Positions 26,411-35,214 of a DNA stretch of 64,000 nt are shown here, piece after piece (positions within the stretch are counted from its first letter, which is position 1; every line of letters starts with the position of its first letter). The notes under the pieces were generated by a model. The model made no database searches. It had not been told where the DNA came from and saw only the letters and a list, made by a program, of their open reading frames with translations. The stretch lies in contig NZ_JAEIJD010000002.1 in NCBI RefSeq assembly GCF_016307205.1, positions 124,001 to 188,000 on the forward strand, written 5' to 3'. The position numbers and the translations under genes are program-made. This DNA is from Pontibaca salina. Its GTDB lineage: Bacteria > Pseudomonadota > Alphaproteobacteria > Rhodobacterales > Rhodobacteraceae.

Positions 26411-27205
26411 ATGTTACCCGTCAATTTAATCGCCTACGGCCTGATTGCCATCTTGGTCATCGCTTTCTTGGCGTCGATGGTCCGGATCCTGCGCGAATAC
26501 GAGCGCGGGGTCGTTTTCACCCTTGGCCGCTTCACCGGCGTCAAGGGGCCGGGGTTCATCATTCTGATTCCCTTCGTGCAACAGATGGTGCGGGTCGATT
26601 TGCGCACCATCGTTTTGGACGTGCCCAGCCAAGACGTGATCAGCCGCGACAACGTATCGGTCAAGGTCAATGCGGTGCTTTACTTTCGCGTCATCGATCC
26701 GGAGCGTGCAGTGATCCAAGTCGAGGAGTTCCGCGACGCAACCAGCCAGTTGGCGCAGACGACGCTGCGTTCGGTGCTGGGCAAACATGAACTGGACGAG
26801 ATGCTGGCCGAACGCGACAAGCTCAATGATGATCTTCAAAGCATTCTCGACTCGCAGACCGACGCTTGGGGGATCAAGGTCGCCAATGTCGAGATCAAAC
26901 ATGTGGATATCGACGAAAGCATGGTCCGTGCCATCGCTCGTCAGGCTGAGGCCGAGCGCAACCGCCGCGCCCGTATCATCAACTCGGAAGGGGAGGAGCA
27001 GGCCGCTGAAAAGCTGGTCGAGGCCGCCGAGAAACTGGCCCGCGTACCCGAGGCGATGCAACTGCGTTACTTGTCGACACTATATGATATCTCGTCGGAC
27101 AAGTCCTCGACCATTGTCTTTCCAATGCCGGTGAACCTGTTTCAAGAACTGGCCAGACAAGCCGCGCCACCTGCCAAGACGGACTCCACGCCGGAGCAGA
27201 CGTAA
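26411..27205 (+). CDS. SPFH/stomatin-like membrane protein
   Basis: A 264-residue stomatin (slipin/QmcA group). One N-terminal membrane helix (about 5-24) is followed by the SPFH domain: [20 protein letters not shown], then the [20 protein letters not shown] stretch. A charged helical segment ([20 protein letters not shown]) closes the domain. It probably organises membrane microdomains and is the usual partner and substrate of NfeD. The ATG directly follows the nfeD stop, with ribosome site AAGGAG inside nfeD. Confidence 0.93.
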   Translation: MLPVNLIAYGLIAILVIAFLASMVRILREYERGVVFTLGRFTGVKGPGFIILIPFVQQMVRVDLRTIVLDVPSQDVISRDNVSVKVNAVLYFRVIDPERAVIQVEEFRDATSQLAQTTLRSVLGKHELDEMLAERDKLNDDLQSILDSQTDAWGIKVANVEIKHVDIDESMVRAIARQAEAERNRRARIINSEGEEQAAEKLVEAAEKLARVPEAMQLRYLSTLYDISSDKSSTIVFPMPVNLFQELARQAAPPAKTDSTPEQT

Positions 27206-27207
27206 AA

Positions 27208-27873
27208 ATGGCGAATATTAGGAACCGCGTGCAGGCGCGGCCTCATGCCGAAAGCGCTCATCCGGTCGAGGTCCGGGCGCTTGCGCCAAGCGACCTGCCT
27301 GCGGCGGCGGCGGTCCTGACCGTGGGGATGGCTGACAACCCGTTGCATATCCGTGTGTTCGGCAGCAATCCTAAGGCTCGGCGGCGGCGCCTGTCGCGGT
27401 TTCTTGTGCCCTTGATTGCGTATGTTCAGGCTAACGGGCAGGTTTTGGGGGCCTATGAACAGGGGGATCTGGTCGGTGTGTTGGGGATGATCGCGCCGGG
27501 GCGTTGCCGCCCAGGACTGCGTGACCGGCTGCGTTTTGCCGGCGCCTTCGCGGTCGGTATGTCGCCCTTCGTCCTCTGGCGTTTGCGGCGCTGGTTGGCA
27601 CTCTGGGCGCGTCACGATCCCGACACGCCGCATTGGCATCTTGGCCCGCTGGCGGTGCTACCCGCCCGGCAACGGCGCGGTATCGGGCGGCAATTAGTGA
27701 TGCATTGTTGTGCGCAGTTGGACACTCTCGGTGCCAACGCCTGGCTGGAAACCGATCTTGAAATCAACGTGACATTCTACCGGACGTTTGGCTTTGCCGA
27801 GGTCGGGCAGGACCATGTGCTTAACGTGCCAGCTTGGTTCATGCACCGTTCGCCACGCGAGAGGGCTTGCTAA
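27208..27873 (+). CDS. GNAT-family N-acetyltransferase
   Basis: A 221-residue GNAT protein. The acetyl-CoA site reads HLGPLAVLPARQRRGIGRQL (about residues 145-164). LETDLEINVTFYRTFGFAEV is the usual fold end. An Arg-rich patch (KARRRRLSRF) lies near residue 55. The substrate cannot be told. It begins two bases after the stomatin gene, so it is probably read from the nfeD operon, though a functional link is not evident. Confidence 0.85.
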   Translation: MANIRNRVQARPHAESAHPVEVRALAPSDLPAAAAVLTVGMADNPLHIRVFGSNPKARRRRLSRFLVPLIAYVQANGQVLGAYEQGDLVGVLGMIAPGRCRPGLRDRLRFAGAFAVGMSPFVLWRLRRWLALWARHDPDTPHWHLGPLAVLPARQRRGIGRQLVMHCCAQLDTLGANAWLETDLEINVTFYRTFGFAEVGQDHVLNVPAWFMHRSPRERAC

Positions 27874-27898
27874 ACGGACGGTCGCAAAGGCCGGCTCT

Positions 27899-27982
27899 TG
27901 GTGCGGGTGGTCGGACTCGAACCGACACTCCTTGCGGAAAGGGTGTTTGAGACCCTCGCGTCTACCATTCCGCCACACCCGC
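27899..27982 (-). tRNA. tRNA-Leu (anticodon CAA), CCA encoded
   Basis: Acceptor stem GCGGGTG/CACCCGC, D-arm with GGTAGACGC, anticodon stem AGGGT/ACCCT with loop CTCAAAC (anticodon CAA), a long variable arm (TTCCGCAAGGA), T-arm with GGTTCGAGTCC, discriminator A and encoded CCA. The long variable arm confirms class II leucine tRNA. It reads UUG codons. It stands alone, antiparallel to its neighbours; the rest of the 310-base interval 27874-28183 shows no gene. Confidence 0.97.
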
Positions 27983-28183
27983 ACATCTTCGGCGTTGCCA
28001 AAGCCTTGATCGCAATCCAATCGGTTCACGCAAGGTGCCCCTTTGGTATGCAATTTTTATTTCTTAACGTCACCGTCGCCCAAGGTCCACACCGATTCCC
28101 AACATAAATGCAATTGCCTCTCGCGGTTGACCTGCCGTGCTGCGCGTGGTTCTTGCCTTTCACAGGGCTTCAGGGACGAATTC

Positions 28184-28762
28184 ATGCTGCACCGCCTTTA
28201 TGACAGGACCATGCGTCTTGCCGATCATCCTCAGGCTCTCTGGTGGCTGGCGCTTGTGGCCTTTGTTGAAAGCTCGGTATTTCCGATTCCGCCAGATGTA
28301 CTGATGATTCCAATGATATTGGCACGTCCATCGCGTGCTTGGCTGATCGCGGCCGTCGCGCTGGGCGCGTCGGTTTTGGGCGGCTTGTTGGGTTACGGTA
28401 TCGGCGCGCTTGCCTTCGAGGGAATCGGCCAGCCCATTTTGGCAACAATGGGCAAGGCCGACGCGATGGCGGAATTCAATACGCGGTTTAATGATTTCGG
28501 CTTCTGGGCGGTTCTGATGGCTGGCGTCACGCCGTTTCCCTATAAAGTGATCACCATCATGTCCGGCTGGACCAGCATGCCGCTGGCGACCTTCATAACA
28601 ACATCGGTTCTGGCCCGAGCCTTGCGATTCTTTGCCGTCGCGGCTCTGTTGCGCGTGTTTGGTGCGCCGGTGCGCGGGTTCATCGAACGACGGCTCGGCT
28701 TGGTGTTTTCAGCTTTTGTCGCGTTACTAATCGGCGGCTTCGTTGTCGTGCGTTACTTGTGA
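28184..28762 (+). CDS. DedA/YqaA-family membrane protein
   Basis: A 192-residue SNARE-associated (VTT domain) membrane protein of the small YqaA type. The hallmark is AFVESSVFPIPPDVLMIPM (about residues 23-41), then a Gly-rich helix and GFWAVLMAGVTPFPYKVITI. DedA proteins are implicated in lipid-carrier recycling and envelope homeostasis. I chose ATG 28184 (MLHRLYDRTMRLADHP). The frame is open for 47 codons upstream but those look non-coding. The stop overlaps the dsbB start by four bases. Confidence 0.88.
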   Translation: MLHRLYDRTMRLADHPQALWWLALVAFVESSVFPIPPDVLMIPMILARPSRAWLIAAVALGASVLGGLLGYGIGALAFEGIGQPILATMGKADAMAEFNTRFNDFGFWAVLMAGVTPFPYKVITIMSGWTSMPLATFITTSVLARALRFFAVAALLRVFGAPVRGFIERRLGLVFSAFVALLIGGFVVVRYL

Positions 28763-29229
28763 CCCGTAATGCGCTGATTCTGATCGCTGCCGGTGGCTCT
28801 GCGGGCATGTTGTTGGGCGCGTTCGCGTTTCAATTTATCGGTGGACTGGCCCCCTGCACCATGTGCGTCTGGCAGCGTTGGCCGCATGCGGCGGCAATTG
28901 CAATTGCGGCTCTGGTAATGGTCATACCGGGGCGTCTGCTTCCTGCGGCTGGAGCGTTGGCAACACTCTGCACTGCGGCCATCGGGGCTTATCACACCGG
29001 AATTGAGCGTGGCTGGTGGTCTGGGCCCTCGGCTTGCAGCTCTGGACCGATCAGCGGCCTAAGCGCCGACGAACTCATGGCGCAGATTATGCAAGCACCG
29101 CTTGCGCGCTGTGATGAAGTCCCGTGGGAATTGCTCGGCCTCTCTATGGCGAGCTGGAACACTTTAATTTCTCTCGGGCTTACGCTGGTCTGGTGCGTGG
29201 CGCTGGTGAAGACAAAACCGGCGCACTGA
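28759..29229 (+). CDS. dsbB: disulfide bond formation protein DsbB
   Basis: A 156-residue inner-membrane quinone-linked oxidase of periplasmic thiol oxidation. Four membrane helices are visible. The first Cys pair is in APCTMCVWQRWPHAAA (CxxC plus the Trp-Pro signature). The second pair is Cys in SACSSG and in RCDEVPW. It begins at a GTG overlapping the DedA stop (GTGA), so the two are coupled. No DsbA gene is in view. Confidence 0.92.
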   Translation: MTRNALILIAAGGSAGMLLGAFAFQFIGGLAPCTMCVWQRWPHAAAIAIAALVMVIPGRLLPAAGALATLCTAAIGAYHTGIERGWWSGPSACSSGPISGLSADELMAQIMQAPLARCDEVPWELLGLSMASWNTLISLGLTLVWCVALVKTKPAH

Positions 29230-29329
29230 CCATACCGTCAGACTGACTAATGTCGGCCCTGGCGCAATGCGCTTTTGCTCCAAACAGAGAAATCGCGTAA
29301 AATAATGACAATCACGAAACCCGATGTGA

Positions 29330-29359
29330 TTGGAAAGCAATAAATTGCACCCCATGTTA
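29330..29359 (+). promoter_or_regulatory. possible heat-shock-type promoter of the prkA operon
   Basis: TTGGAA (29330-29335) and CCCCATGTTA (29350-29359) are spaced 14 bases apart and resemble an RpoH promoter, about 67 bases before prkA. The match is partial. I found no clear EcfG-type site in the 196-base gap. Confidence 0.25.
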
Positions 29360-29425
29360 TTATAGAGGAGTGGCAAAGAGCCATACGCGGCAGGAGAGGG
29401 GCCGTTATAGCGTAGAGGAGCCGGT

Positions 29426-31360
29426 ATGAAGATTTTCGAGCAGTTTGCCGAGGAATATGGACGCACCAAGCTCGTTGAGATGACCTTGCAGGATTACCTT
29501 CTGGGATGCCAGGAGGACGCGGCGATGCGAGCGACCGCCGCGGAAAGGATGGTCAACGCGATTGGTGAGCCGGAGTTGATCGATACAAGCCAGGATCAAC
29601 GGCTCAGTCGGATCTTTCTCAATCGTACAATCAAGCGGTACAAACCTTTCGAAGACCTGTTCGGGATCGAGGAAACGATCGAACGTGTCGTCGGGTTCTT
29701 TCGCCATGCCAGCCAAGGTCTGGAAGAGCGTAAACAGATTCTTTACCTGCTTGGCCCGGTCGGGGGCGGGAAATCGACCCTTGCCGAAACGCTCAAACGT
29801 CTCATGGAACAAGAGCCGATCTATGTGCTGAAGGCGGGCGACGAAATCAGCCCGATCTTCGAATCGCCCCTTGGCTTGTTTGACCGCGCCCAAATGGGGG
29901 ACCTGCTGGAAAGCAAATACAACATTCCCCAGCGGTTGCTAAACGGCCTGATCTCGCCTTGGGCCGTCAAGCGGCTGGCTGAACTTGACGGTGATATCTC
30001 AAAATTCTCGGTGGTGCGGCTTTACCCGTCACGGCTGCGCCAGATCGGCATCGCCAAAACCGAGCCGGGGGATGAGAACAATCAGGACATTTCAACCCTT
30101 GTGGGCAAGCTGGACATTCGCAAGCTTGAGGATTTCAGCCAGAATGATCCTGATGCTTACAGCTATTCCGGGGCGTTGAACCGCACGACGCAGGGGATGA
30201 TGGAATTCGTCGAGATGTTCAAAGCGCCAATCAAGGTGCTGCATCCGCTGCTGACCGCGACCCAGGAGGGCTCTTATACCGGCACCGAAAATATCGGGGC
30301 CTTCCCCTATCAGGGGGTTATCGTCGCCCACTCGAACGAAGCCGAGTGGCAACAATTCAAGAGCAATCGCAACAACGAAGCGTTCCTCGACCGGATCAGC
30401 GTGGTCAAGGTGCCCTATTGTTTGCGGGCCAGCGAAGAGACACAGATTTATGAGAAGCTGCTGCGGGAAAGCAGCCTGACCGAAGCGCCCTGCGCCCCCG
30501 AGACGCTTGAAATGCTGGGTCGCTTCAGTGTGCTCACGCGGTTGAAAGAGCATGAGAATTCACCGCTTTACTCCAAGCTGCGCGTCTATGACGGTGAAAC
30601 GCTGAAAGACACCGACCCCAAGGCGCGCTCGGTGCAGGAATATCGCGATGTTGCCGGTGTGGATGAAGGTATGACCGGCATTTCCACCCGGTTCGCGTTC
30701 AAGGTGCTGTCCGAGACCTTCAATCATGACACCGAAGAAATCTCGGCCGATCCGGTGCATTTGCTCTATGTGCTCGAACAGTCGGTAAGGCGCGAACAGT
30801 TCCCGGATGACGTCGAGAGCAGCTATCTATCTTTCATGAAGGATGAGCTTGCCCCGCGCTATACTGAGTTCATCGGCCATGAGATCCAGAAAGCCTATCT
30901 GGAATCCTATTCCGATTATGGTCAAAACCTGTTCGATCGCTACATCGCCTATGCCGATGCTTGGATCGAGGATCAGGATTACAAGGATGTAGACACCGGC
31001 CAGTTGTTCGACCGCAAGATCCTTGAGCAGGAGATGGAGAAGATCGAGAAACCCGCAGAAATCTCAAACCCCAAGGATTTCCGCAATGAAGTCGTCAAGT
31101 TCGTGCTGCGCGCACGGGCGGAAAACCGTGGCCGCAATCCCGACTGGCGCAAATATGAAAAGCTGCGCCGGGTGATCGAAAAGCGGATGTTTGGACAGGT
31201 TCAGGATCTATTGCCGGTGATCAGTTTCGGGGCCAAACGCGACAAGGAAACCGAGGCGAAACACGACGAGTTCATCGATCGAATGACGGCCCGCGGCTAC
31301 ACGCCCCGACAGGTTCGTCGCCTGGTCGAATGGTACATGCGTGTCAACAAGGCAGGATGA
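29426..31360 (+). CDS. prkA: PrkA family serine protein kinase / AAA+ protein
   Basis: A 644-residue PrkA (E. coli YeaG). The N-terminus FEQFAEEYGRTKLVEM leads to an AAA+ module with Walker A LGPVGGGKSTLAETLKR (about residues 110-126) and then LYPSRLRQIGIAKTEPGDEN. The C-terminal kinase-like domain includes RKILEQEMEKIEKPAEISNP. In enterobacteria it acts in nutrient-stress responses. It is first of prkA-yeaH-spoVR, a conserved trio. Length is typical. Confidence 0.95.
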   Translation: MKIFEQFAEEYGRTKLVEMTLQDYLLGCQEDAAMRATAAERMVNAIGEPELIDTSQDQRLSRIFLNRTIKRYKPFEDLFGIEETIERVVGFFRHASQGLEERKQILYLLGPVGGGKSTLAETLKRLMEQEPIYVLKAGDEISPIFESPLGLFDRAQMGDLLESKYNIPQRLLNGLISPWAVKRLAELDGDISKFSVVRLYPSRLRQIGIAKTEPGDENNQDISTLVGKLDIRKLEDFSQNDPDAYSYSGALNRTTQGMMEFVEMFKAPIKVLHPLLTATQEGSYTGTENIGAFPYQGVIVAHSNEAEWQQFKSNRNNEAFLDRISVVKVPYCLRASEETQIYEKLLRESSLTEAPCAPETLEMLGRFSVLTRLKEHENSPLYSKLRVYDGETLKDTDPKARSVQEYRDVAGVDEGMTGISTRFAFKVLSETFNHDTEEISADPVHLLYVLEQSVRREQFPDDVESSYLSFMKDELAPRYTEFIGHEIQKAYLESYSDYGQNLFDRYIAYADAWIEDQDYKDVDTGQLFDRKILEQEMEKIEKPAEISNPKDFRNEVVKFVLRARAENRGRNPDWRKYEKLRRVIEKRMFGQVQDLLPVISFGAKRDKETEAKHDEFIDRMTARGYTPRQVRRLVEWYMRVNKAG

Positions 31361-31382
31361 CAGCAGGGAGTAGTAAAAGCAC

Positions 31383-32705
31383 ATGGGCCATTTTATTGAC
31401 CGCAGGTTAAACCCAAAAGGCAAAAGTCTTGGGAACAGGCGGCGGTTCATCGGCCGGGTCCGGGCAAGCGTCAAGAAATCGGTTGATGAAAGTGTGCGTC
31501 GGCGCGGGATCGCCGATGTAGATCAGAGCGAACAGGTTTCCGTGCCCGCCAAAGGTATTTCTGAGCCAAGTTTCCGCCATGCAGCCCAAGGCGGAAAGCG
31601 GCAGGCGGTTCTTAGCGGCAACCGGACCTTCCGCGCCGGCGATAAAATCCAGAAGCCCCCCGGTGGCGCGGGGAAGGGCCGGGGCCGCGAAGGCTCTGCC
31701 GATGGCGAGGGGGAGGACGAATTCCTGTTCATGCTGTCGCGAGACGAGTTTCTCGATATTTTCTTTGAAGATCTCGAACTGCCGGATCTGGTCAAGCTCA
31801 GCCTCAAGGAAATCGCGGCCGCACGGCCACAGCGGATGGGCTATACCGTGGCCGGTACCCCCGCCAATCTCAGTGTCGAGCGCACGATGCGCAATGCCAT
31901 CGGACGGCGGATCGCGCTGCGGCGCCCGAAAACCCGTGAAACGCAAGCGCTGGAACAGCAAATCCGGGAACTGGAAGCCCGCGTCCCCGCTGACGAAGCG
32001 GAGCCGCCGGAACTGATCAAGCTGCGCGAAGAATTGGACAAGGCGCAGCGGCGGCAGCGTCGGATACCTTTCGTTGATCCATTGGATGTGCGGTATCGTT
32101 ATTTTGAGATGCAACCGGAACCTGCAGCCAATGCGGTGATGTTCTGCCTGATGGACGTGTCTGCCTCCATGGGCGAGCGCGAAAAGGATCTGGCCAAACG
32201 GTTCTTTGTGCTTCTGCACCTGTTCCTCAAGCAGCGTTACGACAAAATCGAAGTGGTCTTCATCCGCCACACCCAAGTGGCAAGCGAGGTGGACGAAGAA
32301 ACGTTTTTTCATTCCCGAGAAAGCGGCGGCACGGTGGTCAGCAGTGCCTTGAACGAAATGAAAGCCATTATCGATGCCCGATATCCGCCATCCGAGTGGA
32401 ACATCTATGCGGCCCAGGCATCGGACGGCGAAAACTATCGCGGTGACTCAGCGACCTGCGCCGCTCGTCTCAAGGAATCATTGATGCCGCTTTGTCAGTA
32501 TTTCGCCTATATTGAGATCCTGGAAGAAAACGAGATCGGCCTGATGCAAAGTGACGACAATGGCATGGAGCTTTGGCGCGCATATCGCGGCGTAGCGGAT
32601 GATTGGCCGAATTTCGCGATGAAACGAATCGCCAGTCCGGCCCATATATACCCGGTATTTCGCGAATTATTCGTACGGAAAGGAGGGCTGGTGGCCGATG
32701 TCTAA
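31383..32705 (+). CDS. yeaH: YeaH/YhbH-family DUF444 protein
   Basis: A 440-residue DUF444 protein. The N-terminus has IDRRLNPKGKSLGNRRRFI; Gly/Lys-rich low-complexity sequence lies near residues 85-110. A von Willebrand A-like domain carries the MIDAS-type MDVSASMGEREKDLAKR (about 255-271), and the NIYAAQASDGENY segment follows. It is the constant partner of PrkA and SpoVR; its biochemical role is not settled. It ends eight bases inside the spoVR start. Confidence 0.93.
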   Translation: MGHFIDRRLNPKGKSLGNRRRFIGRVRASVKKSVDESVRRRGIADVDQSEQVSVPAKGISEPSFRHAAQGGKRQAVLSGNRTFRAGDKIQKPPGGAGKGRGREGSADGEGEDEFLFMLSRDEFLDIFFEDLELPDLVKLSLKEIAAARPQRMGYTVAGTPANLSVERTMRNAIGRRIALRRPKTRETQALEQQIRELEARVPADEAEPPELIKLREELDKAQRRQRRIPFVDPLDVRYRYFEMQPEPAANAVMFCLMDVSASMGEREKDLAKRFFVLLHLFLKQRYDKIEVVFIRHTQVASEVDEETFFHSRESGGTVVSSALNEMKAIIDARYPPSEWNIYAAQASDGENYRGDSATCAARLKESLMPLCQYFAYIEILEENEIGLMQSDDNGMELWRAYRGVADDWPNFAMKRIASPAHIYPVFRELFVRKGGLVADV

Positions 32706-34188
32706 GCGCTCGGGAACCGTCGCGCCGCTTTTTGAAGGGGCAGAGTGGAATTTCGACACCATCCAGCGTGTTTATGGTGCTATTGAGCAAGTGGCGCTGG
32801 GTGATCTCGGGCTGGATGTGTACACCAACCAGATCGAGATCATTTCGTCTCAACAAATGCTTGATGCGTATTCCTCGAACGGGATGCCGCTGATGTATCG
32901 CCATTGGTCCTTCGGCAAGCATTTCATGCGAGACGAGCAATTGTATCGCAAGGGCGCCCGCGGGCTGGCCTACGAGATCGTCATCAACTCGGACCCTTGC
33001 ATTAGCTATTGCATGGAAGACAACACCATGGCGTTGCAGGCGCTGGTGATCGCCCATGCCGCCTTTGGTCACAACCATTTTTTCAAGAACAATCATCTGT
33101 TCCAGCAATGGACCGATGCTCCCGGTATCCTTGATTATCTCGATTACGCCCGCGGGTTCATTGCGCGATGCGAAGAACGATACGGAGAACGCGAGGTCGA
33201 GCAGCTTCTTGATGCGGCGCACTCGCTCATGCAGTCCAGCGTCTTTCGGCATCGTCGCCCGCCATCACCGTCGCTGCGCGAAGAGCGCGACCGGGAGCGC
33301 GAACGCCTCTTGGATGCCGAGCGTGCGGTCCATTATCTTTGGGATAGGTTCGACCGCAGCGGGCCGGCCAGCCAGACAGATGCGGCAGCGCAAGAGCGTA
33401 AACGCGAAATGGATCTGCCCGAAGAAAACCTGCTGTATTTCCTTGAACGCCACAGCCCAGTCTTACAACCATGGCAGCGCGAAATCCTGCGGATCGTGCG
33501 CAACATTGCCCAGTATTTCTATCCCCAGCGTCAAACCAAAGTGATGAACGAAGGCTGCGCCTGTTTTGTCCATTACTATATCATGAACCAATTGCACGCC
33601 ACGGGGCAGCTAAGCGATGGCGCGATGCTCGAGATATTGCACAATCATAGCAACGTGCTGACCCAGCCCGATTTTGACGATCCGCGGTCAGCGGGACTCA
33701 ATCCCTATGCGTTGGGTTTCGCGATGATGCAGGATATCAGACGCGTCTGCGAGGCCCCGACCGAGGAGGATCACGAGTGGTTTCCTGATATCGCCGGCGC
33801 CCGCGACTGGCGCGGCGTCTTAAAAGATGCCTGGGCAAATTACCGCGACGAAAGTTTCGTGCAGCAATTCCTCGGCCCCGAGGTGATGCGCCGGTTCCGC
33901 CTGTTTGCCTTGAGCGATGATTCGGTGGACCCGTTTCATACCGTCAGTGCAATCCATGATGAACGCGGCTATCACGAGATCCGCGATGTATTCGCGCACA
34001 GTCTGGATGTCTCGGTTTCAGATCCCGACATTCAGGTCATCGACGTCGACCTGTTGGGAGATCGCCGTCTGCGGCTGCGTCATAACCGACGTAACGGTGT
34101 TCCGCTTGATCCCGAGACGCGCGACGCCACGCTGGCGAATGTGCGACGTTGCTGGGGCTACGATGTCGTGCTGACAGAAACCGGGTAG
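32698..34188 (+). CDS. spoVR: SpoVR family protein
   Basis: A 496-residue SpoVR (E. coli YcgB) protein. Typical motifs are PLMYRHWSFGKHFMRDEQLY, YEIVINSDPCISYCMEDN, HNHFFKNNHLFQQW and KVMNEGCACFVHYYIMN, rich in His, Asn and Glu. The family is named from Bacillus sporulation but is widespread in non-sporulating bacteria. The start overlaps yeaH, so one operon is clear. Function in this organism is inferred to be stress-related. Confidence 0.95.
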   Translation: MSKRSGTVAPLFEGAEWNFDTIQRVYGAIEQVALGDLGLDVYTNQIEIISSQQMLDAYSSNGMPLMYRHWSFGKHFMRDEQLYRKGARGLAYEIVINSDPCISYCMEDNTMALQALVIAHAAFGHNHFFKNNHLFQQWTDAPGILDYLDYARGFIARCEERYGEREVEQLLDAAHSLMQSSVFRHRRPPSPSLREERDRERERLLDAERAVHYLWDRFDRSGPASQTDAAAQERKREMDLPEENLLYFLERHSPVLQPWQREILRIVRNIAQYFYPQRQTKVMNEGCACFVHYYIMNQLHATGQLSDGAMLEILHNHSNVLTQPDFDDPRSAGLNPYALGFAMMQDIRRVCEAPTEEDHEWFPDIAGARDWRGVLKDAWANYRDESFVQQFLGPEVMRRFRLFALSDDSVDPFHTVSAIHDERGYHEIRDVFAHSLDVSVSDPDIQVIDVDLLGDRRLRLRHNRRNGVPLDPETRDATLANVRRCWGYDVVLTETG

Positions 34189-34210
34189 CGCAGGAGAATA
34201 CCGCCGTTGT

Positions 34211-34243
34211 ATTGGGCCTGCTTGCGGCGTTCTTCAGCCCAAT
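34211..34243. terminator. weak hairpin between spoVR and the converging sulfotransferase gene
   Basis: ATTGGGC (34211-34217) pairs with GCCCAAT (34237-34243) over a long loop; the right arm lies within the last codons of the sulfotransferase gene. There is no U-run, so termination is doubtful. Confidence 0.25.
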
Positions 34244-35049
34244 TTGGCGTGTACCTCGTCGAGGTCGATTTCGCCTATCGGTAGCCGGTTGGCGGGATTA
34301 TGGAAATCGTATCTGAACAATTCAAAATCCTGTTTGAAGATCTCATAGACCAGATGCATCGACAGATCGTCAAAATAATCCTCGACCGGATGCGCCCGTT
34401 TTGGTCCGTGGCCTTCGCTTTCGTTGAACCGCGGTATCTGGCTCAAGTCCACCGCATGGGGTGTTGCGATCTCTTTCAACACATCTGACATGCCGTCATT
34501 GAACTTTTCTGTCCAGATGATCCTGTCATATGTGCCGCCATTGACAACGAACGTGCCGACATGGCCAGACATGGCCGACCAGTGAATATCGGGGTCCATG
34601 GGGCGGCGCCAGCGGATGGTGTCGCGTGCAAACAGCAAAAACCGGCGAAACGATCGGATCTGGTCGAACGGTTCGCGCCCGTCGTGGCCTCCGACGTCGA
34701 TGCCGTATTCGTAGGTCAGCATCGGCACCAGATTGCCGCGATAGCGCTTGCCATTCCGTTGAATCCCGCAAATTTTGTCGAAAAATGATGACAGGATGCG
34801 GGTGTAAGGGTTGCGCACGCAGGTAAACGCATAGCTTCCGCGGTCATATACATTGCGCGAGATCACGTCCTGGCTGTGTTCAAATGCCCATTTGTGCAGG
34901 CCAGTTTCGGCATCGTGAATGTCGCCGTCATAAAACTGCCCGTGGTCGGAATAGTACATGATCTGTCCGATCGTCGAACAGGCGCATTTGGGCACGACAC
35001 GATAAAGGACGCTTTCGCTTTCGGTCATCCAGATGCCGGGAAATGCCAT
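34234..35049 (-). CDS. sulfotransferase family 2 protein
   Basis: A 271-residue PAPS-dependent sulfotransferase. The 5'-phosphosulfate loop is RVVPKCACSTIGQIMY (about residues 16-31) and the 3'-phosphate motif is AFTCVRNPYTRILSSFFDKI (about 73-92). These match carbohydrate sulfotransferases of the HNK-1/chondroitin type. I chose ATG 35049 (MAFPGIWMTES) because TAGGAGACGACCAC precedes it. It diverges from a GT14 glycosyltransferase gene 165 bases away. The shared interval suggests joint control and sulfation of the glycan made by that enzyme. The acceptor is unknown. Confidence 0.88.
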   Translation of the reverse strand: MAFPGIWMTESESVLYRVVPKCACSTIGQIMYYSDHGQFYDGDIHDAETGLHKWAFEHSQDVISRNVYDRGSYAFTCVRNPYTRILSSFFDKICGIQRNGKRYRGNLVPMLTYEYGIDVGGHDGREPFDQIRSFRRFLLFARDTIRWRRPMDPDIHWSAMSGHVGTFVVNGGTYDRIIWTEKFNDGMSDVLKEIATPHAVDLSQIPRFNESEGHGPKRAHPVEDYFDDLSMHLVYEIFKQDFELFRYDFHNPANRLPIGEIDLDEVHAKLG

Positions 35050-35214
35050 GTGGTCGTCTCCTAAAAGCGGTGTAACCACCAACCTGCAAGGTTCGATTTC
35101 TTGAAAAGGCGGACAAACCGGTTTGGTCCATTTTGATCACGTCTTTTGTAAGTCGAGAAAGAATTGTTTATCAGTTCGATAGTGTGTTTTTTTAATCAAT
35201 GTGACCGTATTACG

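Noticed and set aside
28006-28019. FNR-like TTGAT-CGCA-ATCCA near tRNA-Leu
   Set aside because: Nine of ten bases match, but it lies before a tRNA gene and 165 bases from DedA with no partner site; chance is the simpler explanation.
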